Part shown: positions 37,172 through 45,990 of the stretch, piece after piece | Layout: each line of letters begins with the position of its first letter | Numbering within the stretch: position 1 is the first letter of the stretch | From: an uncultured Bacteroidota bacterium | GTDB taxonomy: Bacteria; Bacteroidota; Bacteroidia; NS11-12g; UBA9320 | Direction: 5' to 3' | Assembly: GCA_937124965.1 (NCBI GenBank) | Contig: CAKZLB010000005.1 | Coordinates: 62,001-126,000 of the forward strand | DNA: 64,000 nucleotides | Translations under genes and position numbers: made by a program | The notes under the pieces: generated by a model | Seen by the model: the letters and a program-made list of their open reading frames with translations, nothing else | Databases searched by the model: none | What the model was told of the DNA's origin: nothing

Positions 37172-37880
37172 TGTTTTTAAGTTCGTCATACCGTTTTTTA
37201 TCAAAGTTGAAAAGCTTAGCTGGTCTGTGAGCAACATTTGTTTCTACCTCGTTTAAAGGCGTAATTACATTCATGCTCAATATTTTTTTTCTAAAATTGG
37301 GTTTATCAAAACGTTCGCTTAGTAGTGCTTCATAAACGCCTTGCAATTCAAGAAGGGTGAATTTCTCTGGCAACAATTCAAAGCCAACAGGTTCTGTTCG
37401 AACCTTCTTGCGCAAATTCAATATTGCCTTATTAATAATTTCTGAATGGTCGAAGGCAAGTTTTGGCAAATCTTCTATATCAAACCACTTAACATTCTTC
37501 GCCCACATGGATGCTACAGGCTGGTAGTTTTCACTTCGCACTAAAGAATAATACCCTATTGTAATTACCCGTCCGACAGGATGTCGATCAACGCTACCAA
37601 AGGCATGAAACTGTTCGAAATAAATATTTTTCAAACCTGTAAGGTGCGTTAAGATTCTGTTTGCAGAGTTGTTTAAATCTTCATCTGGATAGACTAAATC
37701 TCCTGGAATTGCCCATGAATCTTTGAATGGTTCCGCTCCCCGCTGAATGAGTAAGACCCTCAAGGATCCACTATGATAACCAAAGATTACACAATCAACA
37801 GAAAGTCCAAAATGAAGAAAATCTGCGAATGGTAAATTATTTTCTGATAAAAAGTACCGATCTGGATTATTTTGTCCCAT
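37149..37880 (-). CDS. Nudix-domain transcriptional regulator (NrtR/AraR-like) of the glucan locus
   Basis: Residues ~20-150 form a Nudix fold: LSVDCVIFGYHSGSLRVLLIQRG, WAIPGDLVYPDEDL. The Nudix box is degenerate, with NRILTHLTG where active hydrolases have REVxEE, so the catalytic glutamates are lost and the domain should serve as a ligand sensor. Residues ~165-243 are the winged-helix DNA-binding region typical of this family (FTLLELQGVYEALLSERFDKPNFRKKIL...HRPAKLF). Bacteroidota use such proteins as sugar-responsive regulators. It leads the minus-strand operon, and a 23-bp palindrome lies directly upstream, suggesting autoregulation. Its ligand is probably a glucan breakdown product or glucose-1-phosphate (inference). 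Confidence 0.88.
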   Translation of the reverse strand: MGQNNPDRYFLSENNLPFADFLHFGLSVDCVIFGYHSGSLRVLLIQRGAEPFKDSWAIPGDLVYPDEDLNNSANRILTHLTGLKNIYFEQFHAFGSVDRHPVGRVITIGYYSLVRSENYQPVASMWAKNVKWFDIEDLPKLAFDHSEIINKAILNLRKKVRTEPVGFELLPEKFTLLELQGVYEALLSERFDKPNFRKKILSMNVITPLNEVETNVAHRPAKLFNFDKKRYDELKNNEITFEL

Positions 37881-37901
37881 ATTTGAGTTACTACTTCCCT
37901 A

Positions 37902-37909
37902 CAAACATA
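37902..37909 (-). promoter_or_regulatory. Predicted -7 promoter element of the minus-strand glucan operon
   Basis: On the minus strand the sequence reads TATGTTTG, an exact TAnnTTTG match, 21 bp upstream of the regulator ATG. The palindrome at 37919-37941 covers the -33 region relative to it. Confidence 0.5.
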
Positions 37910-37918
37910 TTAAAAAAA

Positions 37919-37941
37919 CTTATAGTACTTTTTACTTTAAG
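37919..37941. promoter_or_regulatory. Operator-like 23-bp palindrome between the divergent glucan operons
   Basis: The structure is CTTATAGTA - N5 - TACTTTAAG: 9-bp arms matching at 8 of 9 positions. It lies between the Nudix regulator start (37880) and the MFS porter start (37997) and can control both. A close relative occurs at 47417-47439, where one arm is identical (CTTATAGTA). Confidence 0.65.
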
Positions 37942-37996
37942 AAAAAAAGTCGTATTTCGGCAATGATTTGGTAACAAACCTTAACGTAAAAATGAT

Positions 37997-39565
37997 ATGA
38001 AATCAAAAAATCCAGTAATAATGATGATTGCATTAATAGTTGCCTTGGGCGGACTATTAATGGGATTTGATGCTTCCGTAATATCAGGAGTTGTAAAATT
38101 CATCGAGCCAGAATTTAATCTGTCTAAATTAGAATTAGGTTGGTCAGTAGCTTCGCTTACCTTAACCGCAACTCTAGCTATGATGTTTGCTGGGCCAATA
38201 AGTGACCGAGTTGGAAGAAGAACTGTTTTACGCTTTGCAGCAATACTTTATGCAGTATCAGCAGTAGCATCTGCGGTGGCACCTACATTTATCTTTTTAG
38301 TAATTGCACGAATGATCGGTGGATTTGGTGTTGGCGCATCCTTAATTCTTGCACCAATGTATATCGCCGAAATGGCACCACCAGCTATACGGGGACGATT
38401 GGTATCTTTTAATCAATTAAATATTGTAATCGGTATCTCGCTTGCCTTTTTCACCAACTATATGATTCTACAATTTGGTAAGAGCGATGCCAGCTGGGCC
38501 ATAAATTTAAAATTCGATGAGTACAATTGGCGTTGGATGTTGGGATTAGAAGCAGTTCCAGCAATCCTATATTTCTTGGGCCTGTTCTTCGTACCAACGA
38601 GTCCACGGTGGCTTATTCTAAAAGGTCGATACGATGAAGCAGCTAAAGTACTGGGAAAATACTCCAGTCAGGAGGCCGCAGAAAATCAAGTTGCGGAAAT
38701 CAAAAAAGCTATAGAACAAGAAGAAAACAAAGAAGAGGTGTCTGTAAAAGAATTGCTAAAACCTGGACTAAAGCTCGTGTTGTCGATCGGTATTGTGGTT
38801 GCTGTACTACAGCAAATAACAGGTATCAATTCAGTATTCTTTTATGCTCCAATGATTTTTGAGCAATCAGGTATTGGTACAGATGCTTCCTTTATTCAAG
38901 CGATACTCGTGGGTATTACCAATTTAGTTTTTACCATTTTAGCTTTGCTATTAATCGACAAACTAGGACGAAAACCATTGCTCGCTATCGGCGTTTCAGG
39001 AATGGCAATATGTCTTTTTGTTCTATCTTACGGATTTCACTCCGCTTCGTATAAACTACTTCCCGAAAACATTTCAGCGATGACTATAGACATTGACAAA
39101 GAAGCTCTTAATTCGATAGCAAATCAAAACTATGATTCCGATTTAGCATTTAATGCTGCTTTGGAAAGTGTATTACCCAAAGAAGAAGTTGCAAAAAATA
39201 GATCTGAGATTATCAAAGCGGCGATTACTATGAACCCGATGTTAATACTCGTTGGAATTTTAGGTTTCGTTGCATCATTTGCAATGTCTATTGGACCAGT
39301 TATGTGGGTTCTTTTCTCGGAATTGTTTCCAAACAGAATTCGGGGAATTGCCATTTCATTTGTTGGTTTAATAAATTCTGCGGTCAGTTTTATTGTTCAA
39401 TGGATTTTCCCGTGGGAACTAGAAGCTATCGGAAATGCTGGAACCTTTATGATTTATGGAATTTTTGCAGTTATAGGATTGGTTTTTATCGTTCGAGTTA
39501 TTCCAGAAACGAAAGGAAAATCTTTGGAAGAATTAGAAGCAATTTTAGTTAAATCTGACACTTAA
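37997..39565 (+). CDS. Sugar porter family MFS transporter (sugar:H+ symporter type)
   Basis: The 522-aa protein has twelve predicted transmembrane helices and sugar-porter signatures: GFDASVISGVV in the first helix region, SDRVGRR, QQITGINSVFFYAP, DKLGRKPLL and the terminal PETKGKSLEELE. It is ~50 residues longer than typical members because of a polar insert around residues 350-410, between the halves of the C-terminal bundle. It imports glucose or short glucans released outside the inner membrane. It heads the plus-strand operon, opposite the Nudix regulator and next to the shared operator. The GH16 lipoprotein gene follows after 13 bp. Confidence 0.93.
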   Translation: MKSKNPVIMMIALIVALGGLLMGFDASVISGVVKFIEPEFNLSKLELGWSVASLTLTATLAMMFAGPISDRVGRRTVLRFAAILYAVSAVASAVAPTFIFLVIARMIGGFGVGASLILAPMYIAEMAPPAIRGRLVSFNQLNIVIGISLAFFTNYMILQFGKSDASWAINLKFDEYNWRWMLGLEAVPAILYFLGLFFVPTSPRWLILKGRYDEAAKVLGKYSSQEAAENQVAEIKKAIEQEENKEEVSVKELLKPGLKLVLSIGIVVAVLQQITGINSVFFYAPMIFEQSGIGTDASFIQAILVGITNLVFTILALLLIDKLGRKPLLAIGVSGMAICLFVLSYGFHSASYKLLPENISAMTIDIDKEALNSIANQNYDSDLAFNAALESVLPKEEVAKNRSEIIKAAITMNPMLILVGILGFVASFAMSIGPVMWVLFSELFPNRIRGIAISFVGLINSAVSFIVQWIFPWELEAIGNAGTFMIYGIFAVIGLVFIVRVIPETKGKSLEELEAILVKSDT

Positions 39566-39578
39566 AAAATCCTCCTCG

Positions 39579-40832
39579 ATGAATATTACGAATAAAATAA
39601 AGGCACAACTTCGGTTGTGTCTTATGTTGTTTATACCCTTCCTCGTTGGGTGTAAACTTGAACCTACAACGACTGACATTAACACTGGCACACTGCTAGA
39701 AGCTGAAGATTATAAGTTTGCTGTCGACTCAGTATTAAAATCTAAACAAGGAATAACTATCCCAAAAGATGGTGTTGCTGAATATCTTATATCAATTCCA
39801 ATAACTGGAAGGTATACGATTGATGTTGTCGGAAGTTCAGATTCTGGCAGTATTTGGATTGAGGACTATATCTTTAATCAAGACGATCGCACGTACAATA
39901 TCACCGGAAACATTTCCATGGCAAATTCTAAAAAGTCTGATATCAGTACTGTTGATGGTTCGCCAATGGCTAAGGGTGAGCATTCTATTCGAATTCATGT
40001 GGTTAATGACGATGTCTTTATTGACAAGTTAACTTTTAAACCTTTATTGATTCACGATTCTGTAACGACAGTTCTAAAGCAAGAAATGAGCGGCAACGAA
40101 TGGTCACTTGTGTGGTCTGATGAATTTGATCAGGGATCAGTCCCCGATTCTACAAAATGGTCGTACAACCTTGGTAATTGGGGTTGGGGGAATAACGAAC
40201 TTCAATATTATACGAATCAACCAGAAAACGCTAGAATTGAAAACGGACAATTAATAATTAAAGCCATTAAAAATAATCACAATGAAAAGTGGACCTCTGC
40301 CAGACTAACTACTCAAGGGCAAGTTGCGTTGCAATATGGCAAGATTGAATTTAGAGCAAAAGTTCCTTATGGACGCGGAACGTGGTCAGCAGGGTGGTTG
40401 TTAGGCGAATCATATCAAGATGAGTTATCTTGGCCTTACTGTGGTGAGATTGATATTTTGGAGTGCGTTGGTTACGAAATTAACGACACGACTAAAAATG
40501 GCTTAAACCATGCAACCTGTCATACCCGAGCATACTATTTCAAACAAGGGAACCAAATAGGCAGCGATACAACATTGGAGGACATGACTAATACCTTTCA
40601 CACCTACAGCGTCGAATGGTATCCTGACGTTATTTATGGTTTGGTTGATGGAGTTCGTTACTACACCTACGATAAGAATACTAATGAACTAGAGTGGCCA
40701 TTTAATAATCCTCAAAATATTATATTAAACTTAGCTATTGGTGGCGGTTGGGGTGGTGCAAAAGGTATCGACCCACAGTTTAACGAACATGAATTTATTA
40801 TTGATTATGTTAGAGTTTATCAAAAAAAATAA
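39579..40832 (+). CDS. GH16 laminarinase (endo-beta-1,3-glucanase) lipoprotein with N-terminal CBM6-like module
   Basis: A lipoprotein signal ends FLVGC (Cys25). Residues ~40-160 form a CBM6-like jelly roll (LLEAEDYKFAVDS...FIDKLTF). Residues ~172-417 are GH16 with WSDEFDQGSVPDSTKWSYNLG, GNNELQYYTNQPENARIENGQ, GKIEFRAKVPYGRGTWSAGW and the catalytic ExDxxE: Glu290, Asp292, Glu295 in GEIDILE. This beta-bulge form is that of laminarinases, so beta-1,3-glucan is the expected substrate, cut at the cell surface or in the periplasm. The next gene starts inside its last 26 bp. Confidence 0.93.
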   Translation: MNITNKIKAQLRLCLMLFIPFLVGCKLEPTTTDINTGTLLEAEDYKFAVDSVLKSKQGITIPKDGVAEYLISIPITGRYTIDVVGSSDSGSIWIEDYIFNQDDRTYNITGNISMANSKKSDISTVDGSPMAKGEHSIRIHVVNDDVFIDKLTFKPLLIHDSVTTVLKQEMSGNEWSLVWSDEFDQGSVPDSTKWSYNLGNWGWGNNELQYYTNQPENARIENGQLIIKAIKNNHNEKWTSARLTTQGQVALQYGKIEFRAKVPYGRGTWSAGWLLGESYQDELSWPYCGEIDILECVGYEINDTTKNGLNHATCHTRAYYFKQGNQIGSDTTLEDMTNTFHTYSVEWYPDVIYGLVDGVRYYTYDKNTNELEWPFNNPQNIILNLAIGGGWGGAKGIDPQFNEHEFIIDYVRVYQKK

Positions 40833-42327
40833 CAGAAGCCTTTGGCTACTTGGCTTATTATTCTTGATGGTAACTGCATGTAAACAAACGCAAGACAACA
40901 CTGCGGCGTCTAACGTAAAAGTTTACCAAACTGCTTCGAACGGAGACAAGTTAAAAGAAGTAGGTTTAAGCAACGACGACCAGCCGGCAACGATTACCAT
41001 TTCAATCAATGCTGAAGAGCTGCATCAGACGATAACTGGCTTTGGTGGTGCCTTCACTGAGTCTAGCGCATACTTATATCATAAACTTGGATCAGACAAT
41101 AAACAAAAACTGTTAGACGCATATTTTAGTGATTCAGGCGCTAATTATAGCTTGATGAGAACACATATGAATAGTTGTGATTTTTCAATTGACCACTATT
41201 CGTATGCTCCAGTTGCTAATGATACATTCTTGGATTCGTTCTCTATTCAAGAAGATGTAATGGATTTAATCCCATTAATCAAAGACGCTCAAAAAACGTC
41301 TACAAATGGATTTAAAATAATTGCTTCTCCATGGACTGCACCACCATGGATGAAAGACAACAATGATTGGTATGGGGGAAAATTGCTTGAAGAATTTTAT
41401 CCAACTTGGGCTAATTTCTTTGTTAAATACACCAAAGAGTATCAAAAACTTGGAATACCAATTTGGGCATTCACAGTAGAAAATGAACCTCTTGGAAATA
41501 ATGCTAATTGGGAAAGCATGCATTATTCACCAGAAGAAATGGTGGACTTTGTAAAAAATCATTTGAGCCCAACACTCCAACAAAATGAGATCAACGGACG
41601 ATTGCTCATGTATGATCAAAATCGAGGTAAAGAGTTAAACGAATGGACAGATGTTTATCTTAAAGACACTGCACTACTTTCAATGATTTACGGGACGGCA
41701 GTACATTGGTATAATTCGACGTATGATTGGTATCCAGAGTCGTTGGAAGAAACACACAATAAAGCACCAAACAAACACATAATCGAAACCGAGGGCTGCA
41801 TTGATGCAGAAGTTCCACACTGGAATGACGACGCTTGGTATTGGTCGAAAGAGGCAACTGATTGGGGTTGGGATTGGGCATCTGAAGAAGATAAAAAATA
41901 CCACCCTAAATATGTTCCAACGTTTCGTTATGCTCGTGACATTATTGGCTGCTTAAACTCACATGTTGAAGGCTGGGTAGATTGGAATATTCTGTTGGAT
42001 GAAAAAGGCGGACCAAACTTAGCACAAAATTGGTGCATCGCTCCTGTCCTTGCAAACGTTGAAAAAGACGAATTGTATTTTACTCCTTTGTATTATGTGC
42101 TTTCACATTTTAGCAAGTTTATTCGTCCGGAAGCGAAGCGTATTTCCATTGAAACGAGTAACGACAAGCTGATGGCAACAGCAGTAAAAAACAATGATGG
42201 TTCTATTGCTGTACAGGTATTAAACACGTCAGATACACCAGTTGTCTTTGAACTTAACGGCATAAACGTTACCACAAAAATTACCATCGCAAAACAAGCA
42301 ATTCAAACGGTACTAATTACACAATAA
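40807..42327 (+). CDS. GH30 family beta-glucosidase/beta-1,6-glucanase lipoprotein
   Basis: The ATG at 40807 overlaps the GH16 gene by 26 bp and yields a lipoprotein signal ending VTAC (Cys25). GH30 motifs are complete: ITGFGGAFTESSAYL, RTHMNSCDFSIDHYSY, ASPWTAPPWMK, TVENEPL (acid/base Glu227) and HIIETEGC (nucleophile Glu329, or Glu327 if aligned differently). HVEGWVDWNILLDEKGGPN and a C-terminal beta domain follow. In a laminarin locus the likely tasks are removal of beta-1,6 branches (GH30_3) or exo-action on beta-1,3 chains (GH30_1); the subfamily cannot be fixed by eye. Confidence 0.92.
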   Translation: MLEFIKKNNRSLWLLGLLFLMVTACKQTQDNTAASNVKVYQTASNGDKLKEVGLSNDDQPATITISINAEELHQTITGFGGAFTESSAYLYHKLGSDNKQKLLDAYFSDSGANYSLMRTHMNSCDFSIDHYSYAPVANDTFLDSFSIQEDVMDLIPLIKDAQKTSTNGFKIIASPWTAPPWMKDNNDWYGGKLLEEFYPTWANFFVKYTKEYQKLGIPIWAFTVENEPLGNNANWESMHYSPEEMVDFVKNHLSPTLQQNEINGRLLMYDQNRGKELNEWTDVYLKDTALLSMIYGTAVHWYNSTYDWYPESLEETHNKAPNKHIIETEGCIDAEVPHWNDDAWYWSKEATDWGWDWASEEDKKYHPKYVPTFRYARDIIGCLNSHVEGWVDWNILLDEKGGPNLAQNWCIAPVLANVEKDELYFTPLYYVLSHFSKFIRPEAKRISIETSNDKLMATAVKNNDGSIAVQVLNTSDTPVVFELNGINVTTKITIAKQAIQTVLITQ

Positions 42328-42363
42328 ATTGTTGCATCGCTCACATCGAAGCAATTATAAGTT

Positions 42364-45300
42364 ATGACACAAAAAGCGCAAGAAAATACAGGACACTACG
42401 TAAAGATTGATGGTGAATCCTTTTATAAAATAGAAAATGTAGAAACCATGCGTCCGTTTTTTATGACGTTGGTTAGCCCATCAGACCATTGGTTATTTAT
42501 AGCAAGTAACGGTGGACTTACAGCAGGTAGAAAGAACCCAGAGTCGTCTTTGTTTCCATATTACACAGACGATAAAATTATTGATTTTGCCGAAGTAACG
42601 GGAAGTAAGTCAATCGTTAAGTTAAATCACGACGGAAAAACAACCAATTGGGAACCGTTCTCAAATCGCGACCTTCAGCATCGTAGCTTTCGTCGAAATC
42701 TTTATAAAAACACTACGGGCAATAAACTCATTTTTGAGGAAGTACAAAGCGATTACAAGCTTACTTTTAGGTATATGTGGTCTTTCTCGGAAAAATTTGG
42801 GTTTGTAAAGCGATCAGAAATAATAAACGATGGAGAGCAAGAGGTTAACATCGAAATTTTAGATGGATTGCAAAACATCTTACCTTCTGGAGTTAACAGT
42901 GACCTCCAAAGTGGTAGAAGTACGTTGGTGGATGCTTATAAGAAAAGTGAGTTGGATGCCTCTACTGGGCTTGGTATTATATCGTTAAGTTCAATGATCG
43001 TAGACCGCGCGGAACCAAGCGAAGCACTCAAGGCGACAAGCGTTTGGACAACTGGTCAAAAAGTAAAAACTACCCTCCTATCTACATTGCAATTAGACGC
43101 ATATAGACGCGGGGAAGTTATACATACAGAGATTGACGTTCGTGCGGAAAAAGGCGCTTACCTGGCTGAATTCTCGTTTATTCTTAAACCAAGTTTATCA
43201 GAAAACTGGCTAATAGTTTCAGAGGTTAATCAGGATCACTCCAACCTTATTTATCTTCAAGAAGAATTAACGAATAATGAAGATCAGCTATATTGGGATG
43301 TTCTAGAAGATTTGGAACGGGGTACACGTGATTTACGATTATTGGTAGGAACTGCCGACGGTATTCAAAAGTCGAATGATGCGCTGAGCGCCAATCGTCA
43401 CTTTTCAAATGTTTTGTTTAATATCATGCGTGGAGGTATTTTTTGCGATGACTATTCAGTTGACGTAAAAGATTTCTTAAACCATTTGAAGATCATGAAC
43501 GTAGATGTATGGTCTACCTATGTTTCGATGATTGATTCTGTTGGAGAAAACATAACGTATTCTGATTTAATCAAGCTGGCAAAAACCACCAATAACTCAG
43601 ATTTCACAAGGTTATGCTATGAGTATTTGCCGCTGTTTTTTAGTCGTAGGCATGGAGACCCAAGCAGACCTTGGAATTATTTTTCAATCGAAACTACTGA
43701 CGAATCTGATAATAAGATCTTAAACTTTGAGGGTAATTGGAGAGACATTTTTCAGAACTGGGAAGCTCTTGGTTTATCCTTTCCTCTGTTTATTGAATCG
43801 TTTATAGCAAAATTTGTAAATGCCTCGACCATAGATGGTTATAACCCATATCGTATTTCGCGCAGCGGTATTGATTGGGAAGTTGAAGAAGAACATGACC
43901 CTTGGTCGTATATTGGGTATTGGGGAGATCATCAAATAATCTATTTGCTTAAACTATTGGAATTATCTAAAAAGCACCATCCAGCAGTTTTAAATGAATT
44001 ACTCAACAAGGCGGACTACGTTTATGCAAATGTGCCTTATCGCATTAAATCCTTCGCAGATATTAAAAGAGACCCTCAAAATACTGTCGTATTTGATGCA
44101 GGCTTAGATACACAAATTCGGAAAAAAGCTGAAGTTTTTGGAGCGGATGCAAAATTGTGCTTTACTGATAAAAATGGTCTGTTACGAGCAACTTTAGCAG
44201 AAAAAATATTAGTCACAGTTTGTACAAAATTGTACAACTTCGTTCCTTCAGCAGGTATTTGGTTAAATACACAAAGACCAGAGTGGAATGATGCCAACAA
44301 TGCTTTAGTTGGCAACGGAGTGTCCATGGTAACAGTTTATTATTTGCGACGTTTTCTTGCATTTGGTATAGACTTATTTGAGGAAAACAGCGACGCAAAA
44401 ATGCCAATCAACAAGGCCGTGGGTGAACTTGTTGAAGCTTTAGCAAACGTTTTTGAAGAAAATATTGACGCTATTTCGAAAACCTTAAGCGATTCGGATA
44501 GAAATACATTTACCGAAAAACTTGGATTAATTGGTGAGTCATATCGTTCGAAAGCGTATGCTCAAGAATATTTTGTAAAAACGGAGATTTTTGTAAAACG
44601 TGTCATTGACTTATTTACAGTTGCTCTGAAAGCGTTAGACACTACAATCGCAAACAACAAACGCGAGGATGGTTTATACCATGCCTACAACCTGATTGAA
44701 TTCAAAGAAGACAACCTTGAAATAGAACATCTTTATGAAATGCTTGAAGGCCAAGTAGCTGCAATTAGTTCGGGGTATCTAAAACCAAGCGAATCATTAA
44801 AAGTGTTAGACGCACTCAAACGCAGTGCAATGTTTCGAGAAGATCAATACAGCTATTTATTGTATCCAAATAGGGAGTTACCAAGGTTCCTTGACAAGAA
44901 CATCATATCAAAAGATGTCATTGCTTCCTCCCCTCTTCTTAAAGCATTGGCTGAGCACAACGATAAATCATTGTTTGTCCGAGACATAAAAGGAGTGGGA
45001 CATTTCAACGGTACCATTAACAACGCAGACGATGTAGAAGAAAAGTTAGCTGTGTTAGAAGAGATTCCAGTATTTCAGGATTTAGTCAAAAAAGAGCGCC
45101 ACTTTGTTTTGGATTTGTTTGAATCACTATTCAATCACAAGGCATTCACTGGAAGGTCAGGAACCTTTTATGGTTATGAAGGACTTGGGTCAATTTATTG
45201 GCATATGGTTTCAAAACTGCTACTTGCCGTTCAAGAAAATATATTGGCTGGATACGAACAGCAAATATCTAAAGAAGAGCTTGGACGTTTGATTAGTCAT

Positions 45301-45798
45301 TATTACGAAATACGAGCTGGCATTGGTGTTAATAAATCACCTGGATTGTATGGCGCTTTCCCAACAGACGCATATTCACATACGCCAGGGAATGCAGGAG
45401 CTCAGCAACCTGGAATGACAGGACAAGTGAAGGAAGATATCATTAGCAGATGGGCTGAGTTAGGCGTTATTGTTGAAAATGGTTCATTGAACTTTAAACC
45501 ATTGTTGTTGCGACAGTCTGAGTTCTATGAGCGAGATTATGAATTTGTATTCTTTGATGTTTTGGATGAACGTCAAACCTTAGAATTGCCTTCAGGAAGC
45601 ATAGCCTTTACATATTGTCAAGTTCCAATTATATATACGTTGGCAGATCGACAACAAATAAGCATTTATTATAAATACAACCCAAACCCTAAAGTGATTG
45701 AAGGGCATACATTGAGCACTGAAGATTCTGCATCAGTTTTTGGCCGAAATGGTGCGATTGAGCGAATAGAATTCGATTGTGTACCGCTATTGAATTAA
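42364..45798 (+). CDS. Cytoplasmic beta-1,3-oligoglucan phosphorylase candidate (GH149/GH161/GH94-like, clan GH-Q)
   Basis: The 1144-aa protein has no signal peptide. The N-terminal ~300 residues are a beta-sandwich (RPFFMTLVSPSDHWLFIASNGGLTAGR). The centre and C-terminal half are an (alpha/alpha)6-barrel-like region with NTQRPEWNDANNALVGNGVSM, where Asp643 matches the catalytic Asp of clan GH-Q phosphorylases. GYGxEG-type segments and PGLYGAFPTDAYSHTPGNAGAQQPGMTGQVKED also fit. The length suits GH149 (about 1100 aa), a family shown to phosphorolyse beta-1,3-glucans; GH161 is similar in size. It should split imported oligosaccharides with phosphate to glucose-1-phosphate. It closes the plus-strand operon and is followed by a terminator. 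Confidence 0.8.
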   Translation: MTQKAQENTGHYVKIDGESFYKIENVETMRPFFMTLVSPSDHWLFIASNGGLTAGRKNPESSLFPYYTDDKIIDFAEVTGSKSIVKLNHDGKTTNWEPFSNRDLQHRSFRRNLYKNTTGNKLIFEEVQSDYKLTFRYMWSFSEKFGFVKRSEIINDGEQEVNIEILDGLQNILPSGVNSDLQSGRSTLVDAYKKSELDASTGLGIISLSSMIVDRAEPSEALKATSVWTTGQKVKTTLLSTLQLDAYRRGEVIHTEIDVRAEKGAYLAEFSFILKPSLSENWLIVSEVNQDHSNLIYLQEELTNNEDQLYWDVLEDLERGTRDLRLLVGTADGIQKSNDALSANRHFSNVLFNIMRGGIFCDDYSVDVKDFLNHLKIMNVDVWSTYVSMIDSVGENITYSDLIKLAKTTNNSDFTRLCYEYLPLFFSRRHGDPSRPWNYFSIETTDESDNKILNFEGNWRDIFQNWEALGLSFPLFIESFIAKFVNASTIDGYNPYRISRSGIDWEVEEEHDPWSYIGYWGDHQIIYLLKLLELSKKHHPAVLNELLNKADYVYANVPYRIKSFADIKRDPQNTVVFDAGLDTQIRKKAEVFGADAKLCFTDKNGLLRATLAEKILVTVCTKLYNFVPSAGIWLNTQRPEWNDANNALVGNGVSMVTVYYLRRFLAFGIDLFEENSDAKMPINKAVGELVEALANVFEENIDAISKTLSDSDRNTFTEKLGLIGESYRSKAYAQEYFVKTEIFVKRVIDLFTVALKALDTTIANNKREDGLYHAYNLIEFKEDNLEIEHLYEMLEGQVAAISSGYLKPSESLKVLDALKRSAMFREDQYSYLLYPNRELPRFLDKNIISKDVIASSPLLKALAEHNDKSLFVRDIKGVGHFNGTINNADDVEEKLAVLEEIPVFQDLVKKERHFVLDLFESLFNHKAFTGRSGTFYGYEGLGSIYWHMVSKLLLAVQENILAGYEQQISKEELGRLISHYYEIRAGIGVNKSPGLYGAFPTDAYSHTPGNAGAQQPGMTGQVKEDIISRWAELGVIVENGSLNFKPLLLRQSEFYERDYEFVFFDVLDERQTLELPSGSIAFTYCQVPIIYTLADRQQISIYYKYNPNPKVIEGHTLSTEDSASVFGRNGAIERIEFDCVPLLN

Positions 45799-45829
45799 TT
45801 ACTGCAACGAGATTAAGAAGTAACAAACA

Positions 45830-45861
45830 AGCCTTGTGATTTACTGTCACAGGGCTTTTTT
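45830..45861 (+). terminator. Rho-independent terminator of the MFS-GH16-GH30-phosphorylase operon
   Basis: A 10-bp stem (AGCCTTGTGA / TCACAGGGCT, one G-T pair) around a 7-nt loop is followed by a run of six T. It lies 31 bp past the phosphorylase stop. Confidence 0.8.
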
Positions 45862-45924
45862 CATTTAATAAAACCTGATTAGTTTGGTGAAAAGGTTGCA
45901 CTACTTTACAAAGCCCATTTACAC

Positions 45925-45961
45925 AAAAAAAGCCACCAAGACTATTTAATCTTAATGGCTT
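45925..45961 (-). terminator. Rho-independent terminator of the T9SS repeat-protein gene
   Basis: On the minus strand a 12-bp stem (two weak positions) formed by 45950-45961 and 45930-45941 is followed by seven T. It lies ~30 bp past the stop of the gene at 45991-47337. Confidence 0.7.
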
Positions 45962-45990
45962 CTAAAAAAAAGTTAAACTATATTAAGTTC

